This document shows positions 14,575 through 24,166 of a stretch of 28,143 nucleotides of DNA, in pieces (the stretch's first letter is position 1; each line of letters opens with the position of its first letter). A model generated the notes under the pieces. It did not search any database, was not told the DNA's origin, and saw only the letters and a list, made by a program, of their open reading frames with translations. A program made the position numbers and the translations under genes. The stretch comes from an uncultured Clostridia bacterium (GTDB taxonomy: Bacteria; Bacillota; Clostridia; Oscillospirales; CAG-382), in the NCBI GenBank assembly GCA_947627335.1, contig CANQVQ010000005.1, forward strand, positions 1 through 28,143, given 5' to 3'.

Positions 14575-15914
14575 TTTGACGTAAATTCGGTGTAGATCGC
14601 GTCGACGGCGCGCTCGAAGTCGCCCTCGTTGACGCCGACGATGATGTTCAGCTCGGAGGAGCCCTGGTCGATCATGCGGATGTTGATTTTTTTCTGCGCG
14701 AGCGCGCCGAACACGCGTGCGGCGGAACCGGGCGCGCCGGTCATACCGCGACCGACGACGGCGATCAGGGCGAGTTCACCTTCGATGGCGATGAAATCCG
14801 GCTGGACCGCGTCGCGGATGCGCTCGAGCAGTTCGGATTCCTTGCCCGCGATGTCCGCACGGGACAGCACGACGCACATCGTGTCGATGCCGGACGGGAG
14901 GTGTTCAAACGAAAGACCCATATCCGCGACGACCTGCAGGACCTTCGCGCCGAAGCCGATCTCCTGGTTCATCATGTCCTTTTCGATGTGGACGAGGCAG
15001 AGACCCTTCCTGCCCGCGACGCCGGTGATACTGCCGGGCGAGGCGGTCGCGACCCCGCGAAAGCCGTCCTTGGACGGGACGATGAACGTGCCGTCGTCGC
15101 CCGGACGGTTGGTATTTTTGATATTGATAGGGATTCCAGCCACCTTTACCGGGAAAATCGAGTCCTCATGGAGCACGGCTGCGCCCATGTAGGACAGTTC
15201 GCGCAGTTCGCGGTAGGTGATGACCTCGATGGCACGGGGGTTCGGGACGATACGCGGGTCCGCCATGAGGAAGCCGGACACGTCGGTCCAGTTTTCGTAC
15301 AGGTCGGCGTTTGCCGCCCGTGCGACGATCGCGCCGGTCACGTCCGAGCCGCCGCGGCTGAACGTCTTGATTTCGCCGTTCGGCAGGCTCCCGTAGAAGC
15401 CGGGGACGACGGCGCAGCGCTGTCTTGACAGGCGGCGGGAGAGGACGCGGTTGGTCAGTTCCGGCTCGAACGTCCCGTTTTCGTCGAAGAAGATGACCTC
15501 GGCGGCGTCGATGAACGGGAAGCCGAGGCAGTCGGCGAGGATCAGTCCGTTGAGGTATTCTCCGCGGCTGGCGAGGTAGTCAAGGGTCGTGCCGGCTTGG
15601 AGCTGTTCGCGGATGGCGGCAAATTCCGGCGTGAGGTCGAGCGGACTTCCGAGTCCGCGCAGGATCTCCGTATAGCGCTGCTCGATTTCGGCGAGCAGGT
15701 CCTCCCAGGGGAGGGACTGTTCGGCGGTGTGGTGGAGCGCAATAAGCATATCGGTCACTTTTTTGTCGCCGTCGAAGCGTTTTCCGGGCGCGGACGGCAC
15801 GACGTAGCGCCGTGCGTCTTCCGCACGGATGATCGCGACCGCTTTTTGCATCTGCTCCGCCGATGCGAGCGAGGTTCCGCCGAATTTGACCACTTTGGTT
15901 TGACAGTTGTTCAT
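14571..15914 (-). CDS. Aspartate kinase
   Basis: Catalyses ATP-dependent phosphorylation of L-aspartate, the first step to lysine, threonine and methionine (and, in spore-formers, dipicolinate). The 447-aa protein begins with the kinase motif VVKFGGTSLA and includes SRGGSDVTGAIVA near residue 184. The C-terminus holds two ACT domains (about 300-365, starting ITGVAGRKGLCLVHIE, and 380-445, starting IAVVGRGMTGAPGSAARVF), where end products usually bind. The length fits the monofunctional AKIII/YclM type with no homoserine dehydrogenase fusion; lysC would be a reasonable name but the isozyme cannot be assigned. GGAAG precedes the ATG. No lysine or T-box riboswitch is evident in its short leader, so regulation is probably allosteric. 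Confidence 0.96.
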   Translation of the reverse strand: MNNCQTKVVKFGGTSLASAEQMQKAVAIIRAEDARRYVVPSAPGKRFDGDKKVTDMLIALHHTAEQSLPWEDLLAEIEQRYTEILRGLGSPLDLTPEFAAIREQLQAGTTLDYLASRGEYLNGLILADCLGFPFIDAAEVIFFDENGTFEPELTNRVLSRRLSRQRCAVVPGFYGSLPNGEIKTFSRGGSDVTGAIVARAANADLYENWTDVSGFLMADPRIVPNPRAIEVITYRELRELSYMGAAVLHEDSIFPVKVAGIPINIKNTNRPGDDGTFIVPSKDGFRGVATASPGSITGVAGRKGLCLVHIEKDMMNQEIGFGAKVLQVVADMGLSFEHLPSGIDTMCVVLSRADIAGKESELLERIRDAVQPDFIAIEGELALIAVVGRGMTGAPGSAARVFGALAQKKINIRMIDQGSSELNIIVGVNEGDFERAVDAIYTEFTSK

Positions 15915-15959
15915 GCCGATACTTCCTTACACTATACAGAATATCCGAGAATCCTTTTT

Positions 15960-15988
15960 ATTGTACCACATTCCGCGAAAATTTGCAA
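15960..15988 (-). promoter_or_regulatory. Promoter of the aspartate kinase-yigZ operon
   Basis: Minus-strand TTGCAA (15988-15983), 17-bp spacer, TACAAT (15965-15960). The leader to the start codon at 15914 is about 40 nt, too short for a typical riboswitch. Confidence 0.72.
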
Positions 15989-16093
15989 GAACATTTTTCA
16001 CAAAATACGCTTCCCGCGGCGCGAAATGCGCGTCGATGTGCATGAAAATGTGCGTTCGCATCCAAAAATAATTTGATAAACGTCAAAATACTA

Positions 16094-16122
16094 TTGACAA
16101 ACTGATTTGATCGTGATATAAT
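16094..16122 (+). promoter_or_regulatory. Promoter of the 16160-17187 pair
   Basis: TTGACA (16094-16099), 17-bp spacer, perfect TATAAT (16117-16122). The roughly 105 bp between this and the divergent kinase promoter is AT-rich and holds no recognised operator. Confidence 0.85.
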
Positions 16123-16159
16123 CAGAGCAGACAAAACGAAAAGGAAGGGCGGAAGCAAC

Positions 16160-16636
16160 ATGACAAAACGGGAATTGACCGACGCGATGCGTGCGTCGGT
16201 GGAGCAGAGGCGGCAGGCGTGCGCGAAGCGGCTTCGGGAATTGGACGATTCCGCGAGGACGGAGCGCGGGGCGCTTCTGACGCAAAGCAACCTCTATCAG
16301 AATGCCGAGGCGTTTATCGGGTTCGCCGGGGACGCGGACGAACTGCCGGAGCCGTATTTGCGGCGGTTGGGTCATTTGCTTGCCGGCGAGGACGCTTTGC
16401 GGGACAGGTACGAACAGGCGGACGGCGAGGAGAAAACGGTACTGGCGGTCTACCTGCACAATCTGCTGTTCCTGCGGCAGAATTTCCTTCTCCGCTATCA
16501 GCAGGAAGCCGGGAACGCGAGCGACCCGAAGCGAAAAGCGGAGGCGACGATGAAGCTTCGCACGGTCGAGGAACTGATGGACGCTTACCGCACCTGCTAC
16601 AGGGAACTGGGCGGGAGAAAGGATCTGACGGTCTGA
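16160..16636 (+). CDS. Hypothetical helical protein, 158 aa
   Basis: I do not recognise the family. The protein is charged and almost wholly alpha-helical in appearance, with a basic N-terminal coiled segment (about 1-50) and no signal peptide, membrane span or Cys. The start has AAGGAAGGG upstream and follows a consensus promoter. Its TGA overlaps the ATG of the ArsR-DUF2087 gene (TGATG), so the two proteins are probably made together. A role as a regulated partner or co-regulator of the ArsR-type protein is a guess from this coupling. Confidence 0.75.
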   Translation: MTKRELTDAMRASVEQRRQACAKRLRELDDSARTERGALLTQSNLYQNAEAFIGFAGDADELPEPYLRRLGHLLAGEDALRDRYEQADGEEKTVLAVYLHNLLFLRQNFLLRYQQEAGNASDPKRKAEATMKLRTVEELMDAYRTCYRELGGRKDLTV

Positions 16637-17187
16637 TGGAACATACGGTGCAGTTTCTCAAATGCCTTGCGGACCCTTCCCGGCTCGCTATTCTGAATGT
16701 CCTTGCCGAGCGGGACAGTTACGTCGAACTCCTTGCCGCCAAGCTCGATTTAACGCCGGGGACGGTCTGCTACCATTTGAAAAAAATGGAGAATGCGGGA
16801 ATCGTGCGTTGTTCCCGAACGCAGTTTTATGTGATCTATTCCCTGAATCGCGAACTGTTCGACCGACCGCTTTCGGAATTGCTTTTCGCGAGCGACCGAA
16901 CGATGGAGCGGGAGGACGCGTATCGGCAAAAAGTGCTGGACAGGTTTTTCGTGAACGGGCGGCTTACCGCGTTGCCGTCCCAGCGAAAGAAACGGGAAAT
17001 CGTTCTGGAAAAGGTCGCCGAATCGTTTGCGATCGGTCGGGTGTACGAGGAAAAGGAACTGAATCACCTGCTGCTGGAATTTTACGACGACTACTGCACC
17101 CTGCGACGGGAACTGGTCGGGTTCGGCTTTCTGGAGCGGGAGCGGGAGCGTTACCGCCGGACGCCGAAAGAAACGGGCGGAAGCTGA
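16636..17187 (+). CDS. ArsR-type winged helix fused to DUF2087
   Basis: 183-aa transcription regulator. Residues 1-75 are an ArsR-like winged helix (FLKCLADPSRLAILNVLAER, then TPGTVCYHLKKMENAGIVR). Residues about 98-175 are a DUF2087 domain with its typical FFVNGRLTALPSQRKKREIV and FYDDYCTLRRELVGFGFLER. There is no Cys cluster for metal sensing. DUF2087 is widespread in Firmicutes regulators but its ligand is unknown. The ATG at 16636 shares its A with the upstream stop codon, and this start gives the exact winged-helix N-terminus; the longer frame from 16219 would read through the preceding gene out of frame. Confidence 0.9.
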   Translation: MEHTVQFLKCLADPSRLAILNVLAERDSYVELLAAKLDLTPGTVCYHLKKMENAGIVRCSRTQFYVIYSLNRELFDRPLSELLFASDRTMEREDAYRQKVLDRFFVNGRLTALPSQRKKREIVLEKVAESFAIGRVYEEKELNHLLLEFYDDYCTLRRELVGFGFLERERERYRRTPKETGGS

Positions 17188-17318
17188 TCGGCGTATGCCG
17201 AAAACCGAACGGGACGGCGAAATGCGGAATTTTGGAAAAAATTTCGGGTTTTTACCAAACCTTTCGGGAAATTCCGACACTATATGGATGAAGGAAAAAA
17301 ACGAAAGGCGGTGCGGGC

Positions 17319-17546
17319 ATGGTGGTTATCGGCGAGCGGATCCGGAAACTGCGGACGGAAAAACGGGTGACGCAGGAGCAGTTGGCGAGCTTCCTTTGCG
17401 TCACGCCGCAGGCGGTCAGCCGGTGGGAACGGGAAGGGGTCTATCCGAGTCTGGACCTCCTGCCGGGGCTTGCACGGTATTTCGCCGTCAGCGTGGATTA
17501 CCTGTTGGGGGTCGCGGAGCGGGAATTTTTTGAAGGAAACGATTGA
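17319..17546 (+). CDS. Small XRE-family DNA-binding protein
   Basis: 75-aa protein consisting of one helix-turn-helix of the Cro/CI family (IGERIRKLRTEKRVTQEQLA, PQAVSRWEREGVYPSLDLL, YFAVSVDYLLG), with a short acidic tail. AAAGGCGGTG precedes the ATG. It ends only 18 nt before the -35 box of the protease gene, so it could regulate that promoter. That is an inference from position. No inverted-repeat operator was confirmed. Confidence 0.88.
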   Translation: MVVIGERIRKLRTEKRVTQEQLASFLCVTPQAVSRWEREGVYPSLDLLPGLARYFAVSVDYLLGVAEREFFEGND

Positions 17547-17564
17547 AAATCCTGCAATTTTGTC

Positions 17565-17593
17565 TTGACAAACGCCGGTGAAAAAGCTAAAAT
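17565..17593 (+). promoter_or_regulatory. Promoter of the dockerin protease
   Basis: TTGACA (17565-17570), 17-bp spacer, TAAAAT (17588-17593). A small hairpin (17603-17609 with 17616-17622, 6-nt loop) follows at the likely transcript 5' end, perhaps stabilising the mRNA. Confidence 0.8.
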
Positions 17594-17645
17594 AAAAGGT
17601 GCCATTCCGAAAGAGCGGAATGCAAGAGAAAGGAAAGGTTCAGAC

Positions 17646-20600
17646 ATGAAAAAACGGCACCTTTTAAGCATCGCCGCGTATGTCATGGTGATCGCGCTTC
17701 TGTGCGCGTATCTGCCGGTATTCGCGGTGTCCGATAGCCGGGCGTTCGGCGATCTGTCGTCGCTTGCATCCAAGTATCAACTGATGCAGGACATTCGCGA
17801 CAGCAAGCTGCAATACCTCGGCGACGCGCCTTACGGCAAGGACGACGAGGTCGTGTTCCTTGTCGAACTGACGCAGAAACCTCTGCTGGAGGCGAACGGT
17901 TCCGGCGCACGGCTTTCCGATTACCTCGGAACGGCTGCGGGCAAGACGGCGCTTCGCCGGATCGAGACCGAGCAGGCGAACGCGCTTTCCGTCGTTCGTT
18001 CGTCTTACAGCGACAGCATGGAAGTGTTGTATCGGTATGATACCGTGTTCAACGGGTTCTCCGTGCGTGCGAAGTACGGCGACCTCGCCAAGCTGCGTGC
18101 GCTTCCGGGCGTGCGTGCGGTCACGGTCGCGCAGACGTATGACTACGTCGAACCGATCGACGGGTACGGCGACGGCGTGACGACCAGCGGCGAAATGCTC
18201 AACAGCGACGTCGCCAACGAGGCGGGCTACACCGGCAAAGGCACGGTCACGGCGATCCTCGACACGGGGCTTGACACGGACCACGCCGACTTCCAAAAGG
18301 CGCCGGCGGACGCACGGTTGACGGAAGAGGACGTCGAGGCGTTCCTGAACGGCGACCACAACGCGGCGGCGGAGACGGCGGACCTGCTTTACAAGAGCGG
18401 GAAGGTCCCGTTCGCCTATGACTACGCCGACAAGGACACGGACGTTTCGGGCGGCGAGAGCCACGGCACGCACGTCGCGGGTACGGTCGGCGCGGACGGC
18501 GAGACGTTCAAGGGCGTCGCGCCGGATACGCAGTTGGTGATCATGAAGGTGTTCGGGGATAACGGCGGCGGTGCAACCTCCGACGTGATCCTTGCGGCGC
18601 TGGAGGACGCGGTCGCCCTCGGCGTGGACACGATCAATATGAGCCTCGGCTCGCCCGGCGGATTCACGACCTCGGACGCCGTGACCGAACAGGCGTACGA
18701 GAACGTCAAGAACGCCGGCATCAACCTGATGTGCGCTGCCGGCAACGATTCCAACGCCACCACCGGCAACCTGCTCGGCACCGATCTCGCCAAGCTGGAA
18801 AACCCGGACAGCGGGATCGTCGGTTCGCCGTCGACCTATCCGGCTGCCGTCTCGGTCGCGAGCGTCAACGAGATGGTCGAGCGGTCGCTCTACTTCATGG
18901 GCGGGGACCGCAAGATTAAGTATACCGATACCGGCACGAGCAGCGAACTGCTTTGGACCTCCCTCAACGGGAAAACCTACGATTTCGTCGTCGTCCCGGG
19001 CTACGGAGACGCGTTCAGCTTTGCGGCGGTCGAAGATACCGTCCGGGGCAATATCGCGCTGGTGCAGCGCGGCGGCGAGATCGCCTTCACGGAGAAGGAA
19101 AAGAACGCTTCCGACGCCGGTGCGGTCGGTATGATCGTCTATGACAATCAGGAAGAGGACCTGATCAATATGCAGCTCGAGGGGCTGCTCCCGGCGGTCT
19201 TTATCAGCCTGTCCGACGGGGAATACCTCAAGACCCTCAAGGAAAAGAAGGTCACGATGTCCGGCGCATACGTCGATGTAGTCGAATCGGCGGACGGCGG
19301 GCGGATGTCCTACTTCTCGTCGCTCGGCGTTTCGCCGGATCTGACGCTCAAGCCGGAGATCACGGCGCCCGGCGGGAACGTGTGGTCCACGATGCCCGGC
19401 AATTCCTACGCGAGCATGAGCGGCACGTCGATGGCTTGCCCGCATATGGCGGGTGCGGCTTCGGTCGTGCGGCAGTACGTCGAAACGAAGTTCGGCGAAA
19501 AGCTGAACGACGTGCAGACGCGTGACATGGTCAACAACCTCCTGCTGAGCACGACCACGCAGGTGGTGGACGAGCACGGCGTCGCCTATTCGCCGCGCAA
19601 ACAGGGCGCGGGGCTTGCGAACGTGTGGAACGCGATCCAGGCGGAGGCGTACCTGTCCGTGACCGGCAGCGACCGCCCGAAGGCGGAGCTGAAGGACAAC
19701 GAGAAAGGGACCTATTCGTTCCAATTCAAGGTCCACAACTTCGGCGAGAACGCCAAAACCTACGAAATTTCCGTCCTCGCGCTGACCGCAGCGATCGAAC
19801 AGGTCGAAGTCGGCGAGGAGACCTATGACTGCATCTCCGAACTCTCCCGGGTGCTTTCCGAGGAAGAATTCGAGGTGAAATTGAGCAAGACGTCCGTCAC
19901 GGTGCAGGGCGGCGGCGAGGAAACGGTGGACGTCACCCTGACGCTGACCGAAAAGGGCAGGGAAGCGCTCGAACCGTTCGTCAACGGGACCTTCCTCGAC
20001 GGGTTCGTCCAACTCAAGGCGACGGACGGCGGCGTGGACCTCTCGCTCCCGTATCTCGCCTTCTACGGCGACTGGGCGAAGGCGCCCGTGTTCGATTCGA
20101 CCGCGTACGACGACGAACCGGCGTACATGTATGACACCGAGCTTTACACGCTCGGCGAGATCGACGGCTCCTACTATGGCTACCCGATGGGGCTGAACGC
20201 CCTCGTCGAGGACGATACCTACGAAGCGAACAAGGTGTTCTACGGCAGCTCCTTCCTGGCGCTGAACTACAGCGTCGTGCCGGTGACGGGTCTGCTTCGT
20301 GCGCCGAAGTCGCTGTCCTACGACGTTTCCGGCGACATCGATGCGCACCTGGTCACGGCGGACAACGTCGTCAAGACCTTCTACTACACCACCGGCGGCT
20401 ACATCGCGTACGATATGCTTCCGCCGTACTTCGGGTTCGGCGGTCTGACGACCGACGAGAACGGCGAAGAATGGGATTACACCAAGGATCACCGCTTCTC
20501 GTTCGACCTGACCGCGACGGTCGACGGCACGGACGGCAAGACGCAGACGCTTTCCATTCCGTTCGGGTACGACGTGACGCCTCCGCAGATCCTCAGCACC

Positions 20601-23600
20601 GATTTCTACACCAAAGAAGTGGAGAATGAGGAAGGCGAGATGGAGCCGACGACCTTCCTGAAGCTGGTCGTCATGGACGATAACTTCGTCCAGGGCGTGC
20701 AGTTGATGTCGTCGCAAAAGGTGAACGTCGGCGGGACGTGGAACTACCTCGCCTATTCGGACGTCTACGCGGACGAATCCATTACCGAGGCGGGGCGTGC
20801 CTACACCTTTGATATTCCGCTGGACGACGCGCAGCGCACGTCTCTTTTCACCGGGGACACGGCGTTCCTGGTCGATGTGATCGACTACGGTTGGAACGAA
20901 ACGGTTTCCAAGCCGCTCCCGGTCAGCGGGAAGAACGACGTGACGTCGGTCCGTATCAACAACCGCAACATCACCGCGAGCGCCGGCGCTCCGCCGATGG
21001 TCATCGGTGCGATCGCGTACCCGGCGACGGCTGCGGACCGTTCGGTGACGTTCACGACGGACACGCCGCAGATCATCACCCAGATCGAGGAGCTCGGCTA
21101 CAACGAATCGCTCGACTTGTATGAAGCACGGATCACGTTCAACGGACAGGCGGGAACCGGTCATGTGACCGCGACGGCGTCGAACGGGGTCTCGGATACC
21201 ATCGATATTCTGGTCTCCGCGGCGCCGTATACGCCGGAACTCGGCAATTGGGACGGCAAAATCCATTATAGCGGCACTTGGATCATCCCGGAAGGCTTTA
21301 CCAATACCGTGCAGGTGCTTTGCGATTCGGATAACGAAGGAATAGAACCGGCTGTCACGCTGGTGAGCGAGAATGCGAACGCTACATATACCTGCCCGAT
21401 CACGGTTGCGGAGGGCGTCAGCCTGAGCATTCGGAACCTGCATCTGACGGCGGCGGCGAACCCGGCGATCTCCGTGACCGGGAAAGGCAATACGATCTCG
21501 ATCGAAGGGGAAAACCAAATCGACGTCACCGACAAGGCGGCGGGAATTTATGTGCCGTATGACGCGGAATTGACCGTAACGGGCGGTTTCCGTGATACGT
21601 TGCACTTCAACATGGTTTCCACGAACGAATACAAACCGGTTTCCGGCGCGGGAATCGGCGGGAACGCCCCGGCGAGTGTGTGGGGTGCTTCCGCCAACGA
21701 CAAGACGGTCGGCGAAATCACGATTGCCGGCGGGAACCTCAGCTTTACGTCTAAGAGCGCCGGTGCGTGCATCGGCGGCGGTCAATACGGCGTTGCGAAG
21801 AAAATCACGATCAGCGGCGGCGTCATTGATATGGACATCCAGCCGGTCGGGTCCGGTTACTCTTTGCGGAGTTCCGGCGCTGCAGCCGGTATCGGTTCCG
21901 GGTCGGCAGTGACCAGCGCGAATCCGATGAAGGACGTGGTGCAGGAAATCGTCATCGACGGCGGCACGATTCACGGAAAAACAACCAGTTACGGTGCGCT
22001 CATTGGTACAGGGTTCGAGCAATCGACGTCGCAAATGTATCAGACGAAGATCATGATCAACAGCGGTCTGATCGAACTTACCGGAAATGCGACCGACAGC
22101 AACCTGCAAGGCTACAGCGGTGCACTTATCGGTACGGGCGTTGACGGGCAGGGCACCGAAATCGTCATCAACGGCGGCAATATCACGGCGACACAGAACG
22201 CCAATTGGGATGGTCACGGCTGCTATGCGGCGGCAATCGGCACCGGCATGACGAAAAACGGCAATGGCGGTTCGGTCACGATCAACGGCGGTACGGTCAC
22301 GGCGGTCGTCACCAATGCGCCGGGCAAAGACGTTTCGGCGATCGGCGCCGGCTACTATAGCGGCTACAACGGCAGCGGTGTTACCGTTTCCGTCACCATC
22401 AACGGCGGGTCGGTCAAGGCGCGTACGGAAGGAGCGGACACGCCGTCCGTCAGCGGAAGCCCGATCCAGAATACCGACGGGAAAACCGTCTACGAAACCA
22501 AACTCACCGCCGGATACGACACCTACTGGCCGACTTCGATCACCGTTGACGGCGAGCCGTACAGCTTCGACGGCACGCACCCGGGGGACGAATACAGCCT
22601 CTATCCGTGGCTGACCGTCGGGACGCACACGGTCGACGTCGCCGTCAGCGGCAAGAATCCGACGCACTACAAAGCGGTCGTCGGCGAGGACGGCTCGGTG
22701 GAACTGACCCGGATGTTCGCCGTCGGCGCATTCCTCGACTTCCTGACGCCGGACAACATGGACTTCAAATACCGTATGGACGGAGAGAACGAAACGACCG
22801 ACTTCTACCTCGGCGAAATGATCGAGGAGGGCGGCACGCTCGAAGTGACGCTGACGCCGCGGGAGGGCTACGTCCTGCCGGAAAGCGTCGGCGAACGCTC
22901 GCTGTACATCACGGTGGACGGCTACATTTCGACGACGGACTTCACATACGACCCGCAGACCGGCAAGGTGACGGTCGACGGCATCAGCGGAGACACCTAT
23001 GTCGTCGCGCTCGCGCAGGTGGACAAGACGGAGCTGTGGGACCTGCTGGTCTACGCGGCGGGTCTGGACCCGAACGACTACGAGGACAACGAGGCGTGGG
23101 ATACGTTCCTGTTCGAGTTTGCCTACGCGAAGGGGATCTACAACGATCCGACCGCGGACGGCGGAACCGTCAACGGGGCGTATAACGTCCTGCTCGAGGC
23201 GATCAACCGGCTGACCAAGCGTCACGACACCGAGGCGCTGGAGGCGGCGATCGCACAGGCGCAGGGTCTGAATCAGGAATACTACACGGCGGACAGCTGG
23301 AATGCGGTCGAAGAAGCGCTCGCGGACGCGGAGAGGGTCCTTGCGAAGGAGGACGCGTCGCAGACGGAGATCGATTCCGCGACGGCGTGGCTGACCGAAG
23401 CGCTGGGCAAACTGGTGCCGGATACGGACAAGACCGCGCTCGACGCCCTCGTCAAGGAGGCGGAAGCGCTGAACGGCGAGGATTACACCGAGGAGACCTG
23501 GGCGGCGCTGACCGAAGCGCTGGAAGCGGCGAAGGGCGTTCTGGCGGACGCCGCGGTGCTGCAGCCTGCGGTGGATGCGGCGCAGACCGCCTTGCAGGAG

Positions 23601-24047
23601 GCGCTCGACGCGCTGCGCGAGCGGTTGCCGGATACGGACAAGACCGCGCTCGACGCTCTCGTCAAGAAGGCGGAAGCGCTGAACGCCGAGGACTACACTG
23701 AGGAGACCTGGGCGGCGCTGACCGAAGCGCTGGAAGCGGCGAAGGGCGTTCTGGCGGACGATGCGGCGCTGCAGTCCGCGGTGGACGCGGCGCAGACCGC
23801 TTTGCAGACCGCGCTCGACGCGCTCGAAGAAGCGAAACGGAGTCTGTTGGGCGACGTCAACGAGGACGGCACGATCGATGCGCTCGATTACACCATGGTC
23901 AAGCGTGCGGTGCTCCACACATTCAAGCTGACGGACAAGAAGGCCCTTTTGGCGGACGTCAACGGGGATCATGCGGTGAATTCGCTTGATTATATGTGCA
24001 TCAAGCGGCACGTTTTGAAAACGTTCGTCATCACCCAGCCCGAATAA
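17646..24047 (+). CDS. Multidomain secreted subtilisin-like (S8) protease with FIVAR repeats and dockerin
   Basis: 2133 aa from ATG 17646 (AAAGGAAAGG upstream; signal peptide LLSIAAYVMVIALLCAYLPVFA). Catalytic triad: D206 (ILDTGLDTDH), H273 (SHGTHVAG), S595 (GTSMACPH), with oxyanion N367. A protease-associated domain is inserted at about 420-540, as in lactocepin/C5a peptidases. Fn3-like modules follow at about 670-830, then other beta modules. Residues about 1320-1600 are a right-handed beta-helix-like run of ISGG/INGG repeats. Three FIVAR helical repeats lie at about 1860-2065. The C-terminus (about 2069-2133) is a dockerin with two calcium loops, GDVNEDGTIDALDY and ADVNGDHAVNSLDY. The dockerin implies binding to a cohesin scaffold, probably on the cell surface; no cohesin gene is in view. 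Confidence 0.93.
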   Translation: MKKRHLLSIAAYVMVIALLCAYLPVFAVSDSRAFGDLSSLASKYQLMQDIRDSKLQYLGDAPYGKDDEVVFLVELTQKPLLEANGSGARLSDYLGTAAGKTALRRIETEQANALSVVRSSYSDSMEVLYRYDTVFNGFSVRAKYGDLAKLRALPGVRAVTVAQTYDYVEPIDGYGDGVTTSGEMLNSDVANEAGYTGKGTVTAILDTGLDTDHADFQKAPADARLTEEDVEAFLNGDHNAAAETADLLYKSGKVPFAYDYADKDTDVSGGESHGTHVAGTVGADGETFKGVAPDTQLVIMKVFGDNGGGATSDVILAALEDAVALGVDTINMSLGSPGGFTTSDAVTEQAYENVKNAGINLMCAAGNDSNATTGNLLGTDLAKLENPDSGIVGSPSTYPAAVSVASVNEMVERSLYFMGGDRKIKYTDTGTSSELLWTSLNGKTYDFVVVPGYGDAFSFAAVEDTVRGNIALVQRGGEIAFTEKEKNASDAGAVGMIVYDNQEEDLINMQLEGLLPAVFISLSDGEYLKTLKEKKVTMSGAYVDVVESADGGRMSYFSSLGVSPDLTLKPEITAPGGNVWSTMPGNSYASMSGTSMACPHMAGAASVVRQYVETKFGEKLNDVQTRDMVNNLLLSTTTQVVDEHGVAYSPRKQGAGLANVWNAIQAEAYLSVTGSDRPKAELKDNEKGTYSFQFKVHNFGENAKTYEISVLALTAAIEQVEVGEETYDCISELSRVLSEEEFEVKLSKTSVTVQGGGEETVDVTLTLTEKGREALEPFVNGTFLDGFVQLKATDGGVDLSLPYLAFYGDWAKAPVFDSTAYDDEPAYMYDTELYTLGEIDGSYYGYPMGLNALVEDDTYEANKVFYGSSFLALNYSVVPVTGLLRAPKSLSYDVSGDIDAHLVTADNVVKTFYYTTGGYIAYDMLPPYFGFGGLTTDENGEEWDYTKDHRFSFDLTATVDGTDGKTQTLSIPFGYDVTPPQILSTDFYTKEVENEEGEMEPTTFLKLVVMDDNFVQGVQLMSSQKVNVGGTWNYLAYSDVYADESITEAGRAYTFDIPLDDAQRTSLFTGDTAFLVDVIDYGWNETVSKPLPVSGKNDVTSVRINNRNITASAGAPPMVIGAIAYPATAADRSVTFTTDTPQIITQIEELGYNESLDLYEARITFNGQAGTGHVTATASNGVSDTIDILVSAAPYTPELGNWDGKIHYSGTWIIPEGFTNTVQVLCDSDNEGIEPAVTLVSENANATYTCPITVAEGVSLSIRNLHLTAAANPAISVTGKGNTISIEGENQIDVTDKAAGIYVPYDAELTVTGGFRDTLHFNMVSTNEYKPVSGAGIGGNAPASVWGASANDKTVGEITIAGGNLSFTSKSAGACIGGGQYGVAKKITISGGVIDMDIQPVGSGYSLRSSGAAAGIGSGSAVTSANPMKDVVQEIVIDGGTIHGKTTSYGALIGTGFEQSTSQMYQTKIMINSGLIELTGNATDSNLQGYSGALIGTGVDGQGTEIVINGGNITATQNANWDGHGCYAAAIGTGMTKNGNGGSVTINGGTVTAVVTNAPGKDVSAIGAGYYSGYNGSGVTVSVTINGGSVKARTEGADTPSVSGSPIQNTDGKTVYETKLTAGYDTYWPTSITVDGEPYSFDGTHPGDEYSLYPWLTVGTHTVDVAVSGKNPTHYKAVVGEDGSVELTRMFAVGAFLDFLTPDNMDFKYRMDGENETTDFYLGEMIEEGGTLEVTLTPREGYVLPESVGERSLYITVDGYISTTDFTYDPQTGKVTVDGISGDTYVVALAQVDKTELWDLLVYAAGLDPNDYEDNEAWDTFLFEFAYAKGIYNDPTADGGTVNGAYNVLLEAINRLTKRHDTEALEAAIAQAQGLNQEYYTADSWNAVEEALADAERVLAKEDASQTEIDSATAWLTEALGKLVPDTDKTALDALVKEAEALNGEDYTEETWAALTEALEAAKGVLADAAVLQPAVDAAQTALQEALDALRERLPDTDKTALDALVKKAEALNAEDYTEETWAALTEALEAAKGVLADDAALQSAVDAAQTALQTALDALEEAKRSLLGDVNEDGTIDALDYTMVKRAVLHTFKLTDKKALLADVNGDHAVNSLDYMCIKRHVLKTFVITQPE
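23417..23836 (+). repeat. Near-identical 210-bp direct repeat inside the protease (FIVAR modules)
   Basis: Two copies with a 70-codon period start at 23417 and 23627 (shared opening GCCGGATACGGACAAGACCG). They differ at few positions, whereas the first FIVAR module (about 23222-23416) is well diverged. This points to a recent duplication or gene conversion of one module. Confidence 0.88.
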
Positions 24048-24062
24048 GCGAAACGCAAAACG

Positions 24063-24092
24063 GCCCGCGGGGGAACCCCCGCGGGCTTCGCT
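24063..24092 (+). terminator. Intrinsic terminator of the protease gene
   Basis: 11-bp GC stem (24063-24073 with 24076-24086; the 2-nt centre must open) followed by a moderately T-rich tail, 16 nt after the stop codon. Confidence 0.75.
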
Positions 24093-24166
24093 TTGTATAT
24101 AAAATCTGAAAAGAGAAAGGCAATAATACAATAAAATAACGTTCCGCAGGCGGGCGTGTACCGCTG

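Noticed and set aside
15915..16093. Riboswitch or T-box in front of aspartate kinase
   Set aside because: The leader from the predicted promoter is only about 40 nt and shows no lysine-riboswitch or T-box core.
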